From: Pisolithus tinctorius
Lineage: Eukaryota > Basidiomycota > Agaricomycetes > Boletales > Pisolithaceae
Assembly (NCBI GenBank): GCA_024663395.1
Contig: JANFAH010000001.1
Location: forward strand, 3,162,001 to 3,226,000
DNA: 64,000 nt
Reading direction: 5' to 3'
Positions 50,352 to 61,546 of this stretch are shown one piece after another. Numbering within the stretch: position 1 is the first letter of the stretch; each line of letters opens with the position of its first letter. Under the pieces are notes generated by a model. It was given only the letters and a program-made list of their open reading frames with translations, ran no database searches and was not told the DNA's origin. The translations under genes and the position numbers were made by a program.

Positions 50352-52556
50352 TGTTGAGACGACCGATGTTGCTGAAGGACGGAAGTTTGGAGAAGGCGGG
50401 TGAGGGAACAGGGCAGTCTATCGTAGAGGGGGACATTCGGAGGGGTTTAAAAGTGAACGAGAGGACACTGAACGCCAGCGAATGGGAGTGTCAAGGAGTT
50501 CTGAAATGAGTTTTCCTTACAAAGAAACTTCCAAAAGTGCCGCCATACCCGGGGGTCTTAAGGGTCGAACTGAGACTGGTAATGGAATACGAAGGACAGG
50601 GATGGTGCTCCACTCAACTCGCATTGACTTATCAAAGGAGTCTCGCGGAATAGCGGTCCATCATCCGCATCTGAGGCTTACTGCGTTGACCGCCTGGTTG
50701 ACAGCTACTTCGGTGGGTACGTTGCGCCAAAGGGAATTGGTAAGTGTCTCGAGGCAGTTGGCGGTGACGCACGAAGGTTAAGTGCCCCTGTTTAAGGTGC
50801 AGGTCGTGCAACGGCAATCTTGTGCGATTCCTACTCGACTAAAAACAGCGATAAAAGGGTCCGAGCAAATCGGAAAAAAAGGGGTATTCCCTGATACTTT
50901 GGGCGTTTGAAGAACTCGGGTAAGCCCGCGAGACGACGAGGCTTGTGATGACGCTACCGAGCACGACATCCACGACGCAGATCATCGTCACACTGAGAAT
51001 AACAAGGGAAAGAGAGAATCAGTATGGTGAAGTCATGAATGGTCCCGTGAATCCACTTCGTCAAAAGTTTAAAGCTGTAATCAGTAACCGGGAGAATGTT
51101 GCCGACTTCTGCAGAGACGAGTGAAACATAGCGGTACTTAGTGGGTGCACCCCTTTTCCAGGAATCATGCTGGTAGGATACGATGAAAATGCAGAGCATG
51201 TGCATCTGATGTCGTCTAAACAGCGAGAGAGCAACGGCACGGTGCTAGCACCTGGACACGTCGCAAGATGCGATGCGCAGCTCAGGGCTCTACACTCCAC
51301 GAACACGATATCGTGGCATCAAACGATTGGCCTTGGACACTCGTTTGCATCAGGGCGCCAGGGAGAAGTAAGGCTCGCCGGGTGTATAGAAAACGCATGC
51401 TCCATGATAGGGAAGACTATCCTTATCAGCAAAATAATCCAAAAGCAGAGGGGGGTAGTTTTGATATGACCTATCTCACCTCCAATTGTTCCTCCCAGTG
51501 TGGAAAAGGATGTGCTAAGCCCTGGCATACTGTATGCTAAATTATTAGACATTTCGCGCACTCAGGCGAATGTTCCGCCCCTGGAAACTGGCCGCGAAAA
51601 GCATATACCCCTGGAAGCTCACGTACCCTGGAAACCAGCTGACCTGCCAAGGAAACGAGTTGCGGGCTGCTCCTCGCGATCCCAGAACCGGCGGTATAAT
51701 CGGATGAATAATTGCGCTACGTGGCGGACCGGAGCAGGAGTTCCTGCTTTGCGCATTGGACCGAAGTGCACGGGGGGCCTGGGGCCCCTGCGGTTCAGGC
51801 AGGATAATCCTAATAAAGAACTCTAAAATTGATTGTTTACAAGGTCACTGCAGCCCGAAAATTGAGACGCTTTTTTCGACATCCGCGCATATGCCTCAAC
51901 AACAAGTCCGCGCGGCAAATCCCACCAGCCACCTCACAACTGTAGCATGCTCGGGCGTGGTAAGTCCTAATAAAGAACTCTAAAATTGATCACGTTGGTA
52001 TCGCATGGAGTGGCCAACGACAACCAGAATGTGGCATCAAGCTAATACAATGGCATCGGGTCACTCAAAACAGGCAACTGCACCATAGAAATAAAATAAA
52101 ATCGTAATTACATCTCCACTATCTGCGTAAACACGTGTTTTCACCATTTAGATGTCAGGAGGCAATAGACTAGTTGTGGAGGTGGTCGAGCTGCCGCTTT
52201 GGGAGGTACAACTTCTAGAAGGCTCATGAGACAGAGTTCACCTTAAATTCCTTTGTTCCGGAGACTCTGATGCCTTTGCCTACTGCAGCGGCCCATGAAC
52301 AAAGTTGGCATAGTCGAGAGGGAACGATTGTCTTCAGACTAGGCACACCGAATAACTATACACGAAATCTAGCTCAGCTTGGGATACATCTCTACATACG
52401 CCGACGAGTTACAGAAGAAATGCGCCAGCTTTGTGAATATCGTACAGCTGCCCAGCCAGCTGGCAAACCAATTGCCGAAAGGCATCGAGCCTTTGATTGC
52501 AGTCACCTCGAAACACCTGAGCTCCATGAAAATCGTCGAAGTTTGCTTCCAGGCAA
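50352..52556. other. intergenic between the tandem ferric reductases
   Basis: 2.2 kb. It holds the upstream region of copy 1, a possible membrane-protein relic on the minus strand (about 50790-51560), a 26 bp direct repeat (51808-51833 and 51965-51990), and a plus-strand coding-like stretch next to copy 2. No complete gene was recognised. Confidence 0.45.
51808..51990. repeat. pair of identical 26 bp direct repeats, 157 bp apart
   Basis: The same word, beginning TCCTAATAAAGAACTC and ending AAAATTGAT, occurs at 51808-51833 and 51965-51990. The 131 bp between the copies has no inverted ends. It may be a short tandem duplication or a recombination footprint. Confidence 0.7.
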
Positions 52557-52579
52557 TTACCATCCAAACACCCTGAGAA
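52372..52579 (+). other. short coding-like stretch convergent with ferric reductase copy 2
   Basis: An open frame reads QLGYISTYADELQKKCASFV, then NIVQLPSQLANQLPKGIEPL and IAVTSKHLSSMK before stopping. Its composition is protein-like, and the homologous stretch beside copy 1 (about 48060-48240) keeps partial identity (KGAKPFVEVAKTL) but carries a stop. No family was recognised and no start or upstream exon is evident. It overlaps the last exon of the reductase on the other strand. It may be a fragment, or chance coding in duplicated flank. Confidence 0.25.
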
Positions 52580-54715
52580 TATGATCAGGTCGGCATTCTT
52601 GAGATAGACTACATATGCGGAAAACTCACTCTGCATGAAGCTCGATACCTCCAACCATCCTCTTTCTATATACATCAAAAGTTCTGACGACGCCAGCGAC
52701 GTCTCTTGCGAGTGCGGGCGGACCGCACACACCGACAAAAACTCCTGTGGCACCTCCTCCGCTCTGCGTGGAGGTAACCACGTCATCCAGGAATTTGGCG
52801 GTCTTTGGACGACCGGGGGCAAGGGTCATGCCAGGTGGGAGATACATACCCTGGAAAGACCCCTTCGAAGCGCGGGTATAGAACACCGAAACCCTAAGGC
52901 GGACGAACGTGCTCTGCTCAATAAGCGAAGTAAAGAGTGGTATCACGGGGGTCAGGGATGCTTCGAAGCACACCAAAATCAGTAACAGATATCATGTGAG
53001 CTCATTGTGAGAAACTTACCGACATCAGGAATGCTCCACACGATATCAATCGTCGTTATGCTGCTGTCATCCTGAGACCGTACGAGCTCCTGAATCGCAG
53101 ACAAAGCGAATGTAATGCCGCTACCCCCGACAACGAACAGTGCACCAGAGTAGCTAGACATGACTGTGTTACCAACACCTCCTGAAGAGATATTGAGCAC
53201 AAAGGGTCGGAGTTCTCTTGAAGGACTCACCATACGGTCCTTCAACCATCACCCTGACGCCCTTACCAACCTCGCGACCCTGTTCGCCGTATTTTGCTGT
53301 CGCAGATAATTCGTACATCTTTGTCGTCCATCTCCCGGCCTTCTTGCACATCAAGACCATTCCTTCTTCTGTTCTCTCAACATTTGCGATCGTGAAGGGG
53401 TGAACCTCGGTAAGGCCTAAGAAGCCCATACCGGTCGAAAGGACCCGCAGGCGAACGTGTTGGCCAGCCCGCCAACCCGAGTTGAGCGTTGGAATCTCAA
53501 CCCTCGTGAGTCCCAACTCGGGAATAGGGCGGAGCGTAGCGGTGGTGATACGTGTCTTCGCAATACGTATGAGGTGATCGAGGCCGTAAAATACGCAGGC
53601 GGCTGTGACATACGGAACGCAGCCCGGACGGTGGTAGCACACCTGTATGTAGCGTGCACAGGTGAGACAAGTTGTATCATAAATAAAATTTCGGCGACAA
53701 CTCACGGCGAACAAGAATACGAACAGCCCAAGGGCATGCGTTATGATGAAGAGATTGTAAGATTTGGACCTGACGAACTGGGTGGATCCAACGCAAAGAA
53801 GATCAACACAGACGAGTCCGACCAAACCCCAACGAATGTACGGTTGGGCCAACTCTTTAGATAACTGCCCCGCAAGGCTCCATTTGTAAACTAGAAATAG
53901 ATATTCAGCAGTCTAGGTTACTGACACGCCGGTGACGTACTGTAACCAAGTGCATGGACGTTGGCTCCGACGACGACCAAACGACCGACGAGACGGTGCA
54001 GGTAATTGAGCTGCACATACCAAAGTTAATATCCACTGTTACAACAAGTTTGATATGTCCAACTCACCTTCTCATATCCAACGCCGAGTAGCGCACCGAT
54101 TACATTGTTCTTGGTTGCAAAAATGTACAAAAAGGGTATTTGTGAAGTAATAATCCAACCGGCTCGCAGAGGATCAGAGAAGGGATTTGATTTATAGAAC
54201 CCGCAGTAAAGGACCAGGGCAGTATATCCCGCCAATAAAAGGACTTGTCCAACCGTATAACCTTCGTGAACAGAACGACTTAAAATGCTTGTTACTGGGT
54301 GAACGAGCGACGAGAGCATGGGCATGTGTACTGGTTTTTGTCCGCCCAAAGGCAGACCGTTCGCGTCATTTCTAAGAGTTCGCATAGGCAGAGTTGGCAG
54401 TTCCTTGAAGGTTGTATTACATCCTTCTGAGCTCTCGTCTATATCCAGCACAGGTTTCTCGGGGTCGGAATTCAGGTAAATGGAGTCGGTGTTGAGGTTA
54501 ATGCGGGACCTGTGACGCAAAGGAACATAGCGCAAAAGAAAACCGCGAAATCGTTCGGAGGGGTTCGCAAAGCGAGCGATAGCACGGGGGACAGTGAATA
54601 AGGCAAAGGTGAGGATGACAATAGAAATTACAAGGTCGAGATGATAGGCGAGAGTCATATCAAGGTCGGATGGATTGCTCGAAGTTGAAGATGCATGTTG
54701 TGTAGAATTCACCAT
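52557..54715 (-). CDS. ferric reductase (FRE family), tandem copy 2
   Basis: Paralogue of the gene at 48228-50351 with the same exon layout. It starts MVNSTQHASSTSSNPSDLDM and continues with EGYTVGQVLLLAGYTALVLY, LNYLHRLVGRLVVVGANVHA and FVRSKSYNLFIITHALGLFV (heme-ligand His pairs). The cytosolic half has HPFTIAN (FAD), MVEGPYG, FVVGGSGITFALSAIQEL (NADPH) and VGVCGPPALARDV, and it ends HAEVFGW. The last splice rejoins DV to ASLTPVIPLFTSLIEQS in frame. Most differences from copy 1 are conservative, and both copies look intact. Confidence 0.9.
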
Positions 54716-55670
54716 GGTGAAACGACCGGCGTCGCTGAAGGAGGGGCGGAGTAAAGAATGTTGGTGGGCGAAAAAAAAGGACAGTCTAGTGTCGAGCGGG
54801 ACACTCTGGGGGGATTAAAGAGACTTTGAATTGCGCAGCAGAACAAAGAATAATCTTACATAGGGTCTAACTAAACAAAAGGGGAAACTGTCGCTAGAAA
54901 CAAAAGGTGCTCCGCCGGAGTCCCACGGTTACACCAACAACTTTGGTTACTTACAGATTGGTTACGGGTCGATTCGGAAGACATAGTACCCATTGCGCGT
55001 GCGATCTACATAGCAACTTGCTCAGTCGTGACATCGATCGGAGAGCTGGTTACTACCCCACTACACTGATCTGCGACACAAGTCCTGAACTCCGAGGGCC
55101 GTCATTTCCGCTGTCTGAGGGCTGTGTCATTCACTCGACCACTTTTCGTTTCTCATGCGTAGCCTTGTGGGTTTTTCGTTTCCCGTGTGGGATCTAGTAC
55201 TTTCCTGTACTGAACAACAACCCCTTGAGTTCGCTTTAGCTGGGTCCACGGGATCAACGCAGCTAGATGCTAACCATTCAGCCCAAATTCAGCCAATCAC
55301 CTGCTCAAGTCCGAACAACGTAATTACAGTAGAATCACGTGCGCCATATACGGCAGAATTATTATTCTGGAACCACCCAGTAATTATAACGTATCTGAAT
55401 TCTGTCTATTAGAACTAACCTCAAGGAGACTTAAAAAATAATCCAACTACATACAAACAAGTCTGCTGCAAGATGGCAGCACAATGTGGAGGGCGTCTAA
55501 GCGCCTAAAGCTATGTACCTTCAATGTCGAGGCCCGAGTACTTCCTTACAACGAGTAATACAGTGATGTTGTTTTGGTGGAACCGTGATAAATGACCTTC
55601 GAGTGCGATATGGGATATTGGGTTCGTAAGGACGTCAAAGAAGAAACAATTGTCATAATGCATGACACTT
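54716..55670. other. intergenic stretch
   Basis: This holds the upstream region of ferric reductase copy 2 and the 3' side of the MFS transporter. No gene or repeat was recognised. The 5' part after 54760 has an A-run (54770-54777). Confidence 0.45.
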
Positions 55671-57499
55671 TTACTCGGAGGAACTTGTCCCTCCGTAGTG
55701 GGTTTGAGGGGATTGAGCAAGCAAAGGAGCAACAGCTCCGGTGCTCTCATGCGGAAGCGAGCCAACGTCCATGGCTTGTTTCGCCCACCTGCTCGTAGCA
55801 CGAAGTCTTCTTCCGAAGACATACAGAATAATACTAGTCGGGAGTCCTATGCAGCTCACGCATGCCAACAACACGTTTGCATTGCGTATACCCAAAGAAG
55901 TGTATAGTGGCAGCCCGACGCTCGGCAGAACAGTCGCTACGAGACCCCGGACGGCAGAGTTTGCAGCGATAGCAGATGCTGACATCGTTGGGTAAAGGTC
56001 GATGTAGTAATTGAACAACGAGAGCTGCAAGAGGGTCATTCCCATCCCAATCGGAACACCAGAAACTATGGGGAAAAAGTAGTGTATGTCCGGGTGTGCC
56101 GAGAACGTTAACCAGAATAACCCGAGGGGAATGAGAAGCGACGCAAGGATAACGCCGGGTAGACGAGCTTCGGGCTCGATCTCTAATTTGCCGCCAGACT
56201 CAATCTGGATTATGCGCTGGCGCGCCTCGTACTGAGGTTTGTAGTATCCAAAGTATATCAGAACGCCAAGCACGTTTCCAATGAATGGGGCAATGAAGAC
56301 CAGGCCTGCTTGTTCTCGGGACATCGAGTAATGAGAGTCATAGATGTGTGGGAATGCCTAAGAACAAGAATCTAGAACTGATAATGATAATGATAGATAA
56401 CAACCCACGCACCTCGAGAAGAAGGAACAAAAGCCCATAGACAAAGGAGTGGTACAACGTCGTCCAGATTATGATAGGTTCGTTACGAAGCATGGCTGGT
56501 AAAAGGGAGGGTGGATGAACACCTGATATAAACAGATGAATTGGAAAAAAGCACTCACTGATTGGCGTAAGTAGTGCTTTGCTCCAAACCTTGGCCTTGG
56601 AGGACTTTATTTCCTTCACATCAGGGACCATACCTTCGGCTTTAGCTATCTTCCTTCGAATTGCCTTAGGCTCGGTTTCGGGAACAAACAATATTGTGGC
56701 AGCACCAACAACCCCACCCCAGATCGTTATAAAACCGAGTAACCATCTCCAAGGTAAAAAGGGTCCTAGGAAAGAAGATGGCACAGGCCCAATGGTTGGG
56801 GCACCTTGTAATACGAGTGTAAACAACGCAACCACAGGACCACGCTCCTCGGGCATAAAAAGATCTGCGACTGAGCCACCGTAGATAGAGAAGACAGGGC
56901 TTCCGAGCAAGCCCATGAGACCACGGCAGACCAAGAGAGTAGATATATTTGGCGAGAGCGTCGCACCAAGACTGAAGACTAGTAAAACTTAGTATATCCC
57001 TCAGGGAGGGAGAAGAAGTTACATACCAGCGAAACATATAGATGAGACGACAAATATCGGTCGACGGCCATAGAGTTCACTCAGCGGTCCTCCGAAGAGG
57101 ACCCCAAATACACCACCCTAAAAAGAGGATCAGAATAACAACTACAGAGGAGACAAGCTGAGCTCACGAGATTGTATAGCCCCACACCTAAGGTCGCGAT
57201 GGTGTTCGATGTACCAAACTGGTCCTGTATCTGGCCTTGCACTCCAGACTGTATATTGAATAACTGATCAATGCAAAGCAAGGGCTACAATGAATTTCTA
57301 CGAACTCACATAGAACGTGATCGCCATATCACTAAGAGAACATCTATCGTCAGCTGGGAGATCAATGTAGAGCTAAAGTTGAACCTTACATCGGAGCAAT
57401 GAGGTTCCAGATTATGAGGGCTATCATCCACCGTTTCCTTTCGCTCCATTGGCGAGGATCGTGCTCAGAAGGAAGAACGCACGAAAGGAACTGGGACAT
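55671..57499 (-). CDS. major facilitator superfamily transporter (DHA1-like)
   Basis: Twelve-helix proton-coupled transporter of the drug/polyamine antiporter type. The N-terminal exon reads SEHDPRQWSERKRWMIALII, matching the DPxNW signature before helix 1. Short exons follow: GQIQDQFGTSNTIATLGVGL; motif A in GVLFGGPLSELYGRRPIF; and STLLVCRGLMGLLGSPVFSI, then YGGSVADLFMPEERGPVVAL. Motif C-like GAPTIGPV and WRWLLGFITIWGG come next, a central loop (VPETEPKAIRRKIAKAEG), and the second half with MLRNEPIIIWTTLYHSFVYG, SREQAGLVFIAPFIGNVLGV and SLGIRNANVLLACVSCIGLP. The start is uncertain: 57499 (MSQFLSCV) or 57625. It lies downstream of two ferric reductases but nothing shows that it carries siderophores. 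Confidence 0.85.
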
Positions 57500-57625
57500 G
57501 GATTGGGCCGATAACTTCCTGGGACTCCTGCCATCGCCGCAGGCGCATTTTATATCATCATCACCGCCGTTTCCTTTCAACCGAAAGTTCTGGATGCGAC
57601 CAGGAACCGAAGAAAGGCACGGCAA

Positions 57626-59059
57626 GTTGAAAATTGAGGATTGCGTGACTACATAGCCAGTGAGTACATGGGAATCCCGAGCGCCGGTTACGTTAATTCA
57701 CTTGCAGACGGACCTGTCGGACAGAGGTTGGAGCTCGGGAGGACTGATCGAATCGTGCAATGCGCAGAATCCCCTTCGACCTTAGCTATACTCGCTATAC
57801 ACGGGGAGGGTCATCGCAGGAAGGGGGGGTTCCAAGAAAAATGTCGTCGTCGGTTTGACGTTCTTCTGATCGGAACTTGGACCGGCTCAGATAGCCTGTG
57901 AGCATTATGCCATAGGCTCGTTATTGGGCCCATATGCAACGATCGGCTTACCAACGTTTACTCCCAGCCACTAGCATCGCATCCTTGCTCCACTATGTGG
58001 ATCGGTAGTATACACTACCGAAGGGCTTCAGAAGTTTTGATCTGGCAGTACCGGACTGACATAGCTTTGTGGGTTAAGGAACCCCGTCAGCGACCTTCAC
58101 TGGTAATCTACGTTTCGGGCAAATGTCCCTTCGGAGAAGCCGTTTCCTAGTGCCATGTATAGATCATCGATCGAGTGAAGCAGTATTTACTTGGCTACAC
58201 ATAGCAGATAGGAGGCATCAAAGCGGCATAGAAGATTTCGCAACACCCAAATCAACAAACCCGACCCCCGAGCACCGCTGCATTCTCACCGCTCCGTGGC
58301 ACGGGGTGGCCGCTGGCAGGACAACCTCTCGAAGAACAACGGATGGAGCCAATGGAAAGCCATGGAAAAAGGTTGGAAAAGGACTCCTGGAGAATTCCGG
58401 TTAAGTCGGTTTATTTCGAATCAGTTTCAACTTCTAGGCTAAGAATGCACCGTTATGTCCCTCGGAGACAAGATAATTGTCACTTTACGCTGCCCGATCT
58501 GAACTCACTCCACTTGACCGATCACTTCCGTCTCAGCCCTGTGAGTTATTTGTCGTTATTTGTTTGCCCTGTCGGGCTAGCGCATTCATTTAAACATCCG
58601 GATCATTACTTGCTGAAGTCCAGACAACGTACTCGATCAAATCATGTGACAGGTCATGCGCAATTTTTACAGAATTTGGAATAGCTACACAACAACAAGA
58701 TTGCTTGAACTTGGGATTCGGGGACCTGATAGAGGCAGGTCTTCGCTACAGGCCTGTGCAAGAGCCTTGATATAATATGCTAAAATGCTTGTACCAGTGA
58801 GCCTTGAAAATGACATGTCTAAAAGTACTATCGCTTACCACACAATTTGCCTCCCCATTAGTTGGCCGGTTTTTCAAAATGATGACTTCTTTTCTAACAA
58901 CACACTTTCTGTTGGGTCACATGTCATGAAATATGTATCCTTAGGTACTATGAAGTTGAATGACATCGATTCACTGAGTATTTGTTGAGATAGCAAAAAC
59001 AGCGTGACAAGCAGAGGAATCACACCTGTGATGGCCAGACTTGAGGCGCCGTTCACCCT
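57626..59059. other. gene-free stretch left of the Harbinger element
   Basis: No gene recognised. The left end of the transposable element at 59.1-61.5 kb should lie in or just after its right part, but I could not define a terminal repeat or target duplication. Confidence 0.4.
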
Positions 59060-59096
59060 CCGAAGTCGAAGTCGAAAACTTCGACTTCGACTTCGG
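59060..59096. repeat. 37 bp perfect hairpin (16 bp arms, 5 nt loop)
   Basis: CCGAAGTCGAAGTCGA, five bases AAACT, then the exact complement. The arms are built from GAAGTC repeats. It sits about 170 bp before the transposase start and may belong to the element's subterminal or promoter region. Confidence 0.85.
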
Positions 59097-59098
59097 CA

Positions 59099-59203
59099 AT
59101 GTAGTCACGTGATGATTATATAAGCTGTGCACGCTCGTGCAAATGCAAAGTCCAAGTTTCGGCCTTCTGCTTTAGTAATGTAGTCATGTGATAATTATAT
59201 AAG
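59099..59203 (+). promoter_or_regulatory. duplicated TATA-containing promoter segment of the transposase
   Basis: Two near-identical 26 bp copies (59099-59124 and 59178-59203) start ATGTAGTCA and end ATTATATAAG. Each contains TATATAA (59117-59123 and 59196-59202). The second lies 63 bp before the transposase ATG. The first also has CACGTG. They look like a duplicated core promoter. Confidence 0.65.
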
Positions 59204-59264
59204 ACAACAACACAACTTGTAGTTCAATAGATAACATTGTGATAACAGATCAAACAACTCTGCT

Positions 59265-60577
59265 ATGGATCTTGAAGCACAGCAGCTCCAGCACCATCGT
59301 CGTCGCCATCTTGCTGCACTTGTAGTAGCAGTGATGATCCAGGTGCTATGCCTCTATGACCTCCTTTTTCATTCTGACTCAGAACCAATCCCCTACCATA
59401 CCTCAATCCTGACTGGTGAGGGGTGGATGCTAGAGCTCCTGAATGGTCATCCAGACAGGATACGGACTTGCCTTGGTGTCAGCCATGGGGTTTTTGATCA
59501 CCTGATGCAGGTGCTCACCCATCATGGTTTTGTGCCTTCTCACAATGGAGTTTCTGTGGAGGAACAACTTGGGATATTCCTCTACACCTGTGTTACTGGG
59601 TTGTCATCCCGGCATGTTGCTGAGAGGTTCCAGCACTCACCAGGGACCATCACTAGGTAGGGAGTTCATTGGACTGTCTGATATTTTTCTCACAATTTTT
59701 TAGATATTTCAAAGCAATGTTGGCTTTCTTTTCTGGGGGACAATTCTATGCATCCCAAGTGCAATTCCCCACCAACAACACTCCCATATCAACTATGATT
59801 ACTAGTGACCCACGCTTCCGATTTTTCCAGGATTGTATTGGTGCAGTTGATGGCACTCATATTCGAGCATTCACTGCTGCTGAGGACCAGCCTTACATGA
59901 GGAACCAGAAGGGCTACCTATCTCAAAACTGTCTCTTCATCTGTGATTTTGACTTCTTCTTCACATATGCCCTCACTGGCTTTGATGGGTCAACTGCAGA
60001 TGCAACCATGTGGCATGATGCACACAGGAATGACTTGCACATGCCACCTGGGAAGTACCTTCTTGCAGATGCAGGGTTTGGGACCTGTGATGCACTTCTG
60101 GTTCCCTATCGAGGTGTTCGTTACCATCTGAAAGAATGGCGCCAGGCTGGATTAAGGTAAGTTGCTATTCCATTCTGCTCAGTGTACCTGTAACTTCTAT
60201 TTTATAGACCTCAAAACTGAGAGGAGTTATTCAACCTTCGCCATGCTGGACTTAGAAATGCCATTGAACGGATATTTGGTGTTATAAAACGCAGGTGGAG
60301 GATTCTTCAAATTCCCCCTGAATATAGCATCCACACCCAAACTCAAGTACCTGCTGCTCTCTGTGCCCTCCACAATTTCATATGGCGCTATGATCCAGAA
60401 GAGTTCTTTGACCCTGAACTTGCCATGGACATAGGAGAGGATGATGGTGTTGGAAGCCTTGGTGATGGACCAGCAGATGCTGCAGAGAGGAGAAGGGCTG
60501 ATAATAGGTGTGACAACATTGCAGAGGAGATGTGGATTGACTATCAGCACCAGCTTACAATTAGGGGCCTTCTCTGA
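59265..60577 (+). pseudogene. PIF/Harbinger-type DDE transposase with one nonsense codon
   Basis: HARBI1-like nuclease of a cut-and-paste DNA transposon. It starts MDLEAQQLQHHRRRHLAALV. A helix-turn-helix-like part follows (VSVEEQLGIFLYTCVTGLSS, RHVAERFQHSPGTITR). After a short intron come YFKAMLAFF and the DDE domain: CIGAVDGTHIRA (first Asp), LTGFDGSTADATMWHD, YLLADAGFGTCDALLVPYRG (second Asp) and, after a second intron at 60158, ELFNLRHAGLRNAIERIFGV (Glu) and IKRRWRILQIPPEY. At the start of the third exon the frame reads PQN-stop-EELFNL: a TGA near 60219 stands where family members have a sense codon, and no alternative acceptor skips it. The rest is intact, so the inactivation looks recent. 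A sequencing error is possible. Confidence 0.8.
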
Positions 60578-60713
60578 GCCTGAACATTCAGATTTCATGG
60601 TGTACAAATATATGTTCTTACAATTGTTTCACACTCATGTAGAAAAATAACTTCCATTCTCAATAGGAAGCTAGTCATAGTCATGTACATTTTATTATGT
60701 ACATGTTTGTATA

Positions 60714-60781
60714 AAGGGGGGGGGGGACTTGAAAGGATATGCAGGGGGGGGGGTACATTTGTATATTGTAAAAAAAAAAAA
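60714..60781. repeat. homopolymer tracts between the convergent transposon ORFs
   Basis: Two G runs of about ten bases or more (near 60714-60726 and 60745-60754) and an A run of about twelve (60770-60781). These make the spacer prone to length error. Confidence 0.8.
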
Positions 60782-60793
60782 CAAGACGAACAC

Positions 60794-61531
60794 CTATCTC
60801 TGCCCATCCCAGTACTTCATCAGCTGACGCTGCACCCAAATCTGCTTCGCCGGCTCCTGATGCTTGAGGAAAATGTTCACTTCATCTGGGGTCGTGCTGA
60901 GGAAGTAGTCGCCAATGTCAATCCGATTGTCTGTTGAGAGCTGCGGCATGCTGTTGATGTAGTCCATGGCAGCGTCGACGAGGGGATTGGTAGTGGGTGG
61001 TGGGGGCAATGGGGCAGCGATCGCGTGCGTGAAATTATCGAGCCTGGAGGTGATGGCAGCGATGAATGAACTGCGATCTTCTTCAGCGCACGCTTTGGCC
61101 GACGGGGGCCGAGAGCGCTTTGATCCACCTTCGGACATCGCAACGGACTCGGCTTTCCTTTTTCCGCGACTGATGCTGGTGATGGCTGATGATGACGACG
61201 ACCCGGCTGACACATGCGACAAAAAACTTGATGGTGCAGAAGGGGGGATGGAGTTCGGATCCACAGACTGCATGTCCTTGCGATGGTGAGCATTGAGAGC
61301 GTGCGTCATGTCGAGGAGGGAGAGGGAGGGAGGGGGGGTAGGAATGGTCGAAGCGGTGGGGGGTGCGGTAGAGGCAGGAGTATCGAAGGCAGAGGTCGTG
61401 GTTGTACAAGGTGCGGTAGTGGCATGTGGCCGGTAGATAAACCGACCTCGGCCATGTGAGGGGAGAAGGAGCTCGACGCTGGCGAAGTGGGGGAACCCGG
61501 AATTGCGAAACAGCTTCGCGTCTTTGTGCGC
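60794..61531 (-). CDS. partner ORF of the Harbinger element (SANT/Myb-like class), 5' part displaced
   Basis: Convergent with the transposase and ending about 215 bp from its stop, the usual two-gene layout of PIF/Harbinger elements. The visible exon opens AHKDAKLFRNSGFPHFASVE and continues LLLPSHGRGRFIYRPH, matching the region after a SANT-like domain. A Ser/Pro/Thr linker and a basic KRKAESVAMSEGGSKRSR stretch (possible nuclear signal) follow. The C-terminal block is RIDIGDYFLSTTPDEVNIFL, then PAKQIWVQRQLMKYW. The first visible codon follows CAG with a CTAAC branch site upstream, so this is an internal exon. The DNA-binding exon would lie beyond the retrotransposon, outside the window. Assignment of the partner class is moderate. 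Confidence 0.6.
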   Translation of the reverse strand, partial: AHKDAKLFRNSGFPHFASVELLLPSHGRGRFIYRPHATTAPCTTTTSAFDTPASTAPPTASTIPTPPPSLSLLDMTHALNAHHRKDMQSVDPNSIPPSAPSSFLSHVSAGSSSSSAITSISRGKRKAESVAMSEGGSKRSRPPSAKACAEEDRSSFIAAITSRLDNFTHAIAAPLPPPPTTNPLVDAAMDYINSMPQLSTDNRIDIGDYFLSTTPDEVNIFLKHQEPAKQIWVQRQLMKYWDGQR

Positions 61532-61546
61532 CTGACTAGATGTTAG

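Noticed and set aside
52635..52985. 116-codon plus-strand frame, similar to one at 48295-48645
   Set aside because: Both are the antisense shadow of the last long exon of the two ferric reductases. Their mutual similarity simply follows from the gene duplication.
60714..60781. G and A runs as a telomere-like or poly(A) retroelement tail
   Set aside because: Simple homopolymers between two convergent transposon genes, without a telomeric unit or target duplication.
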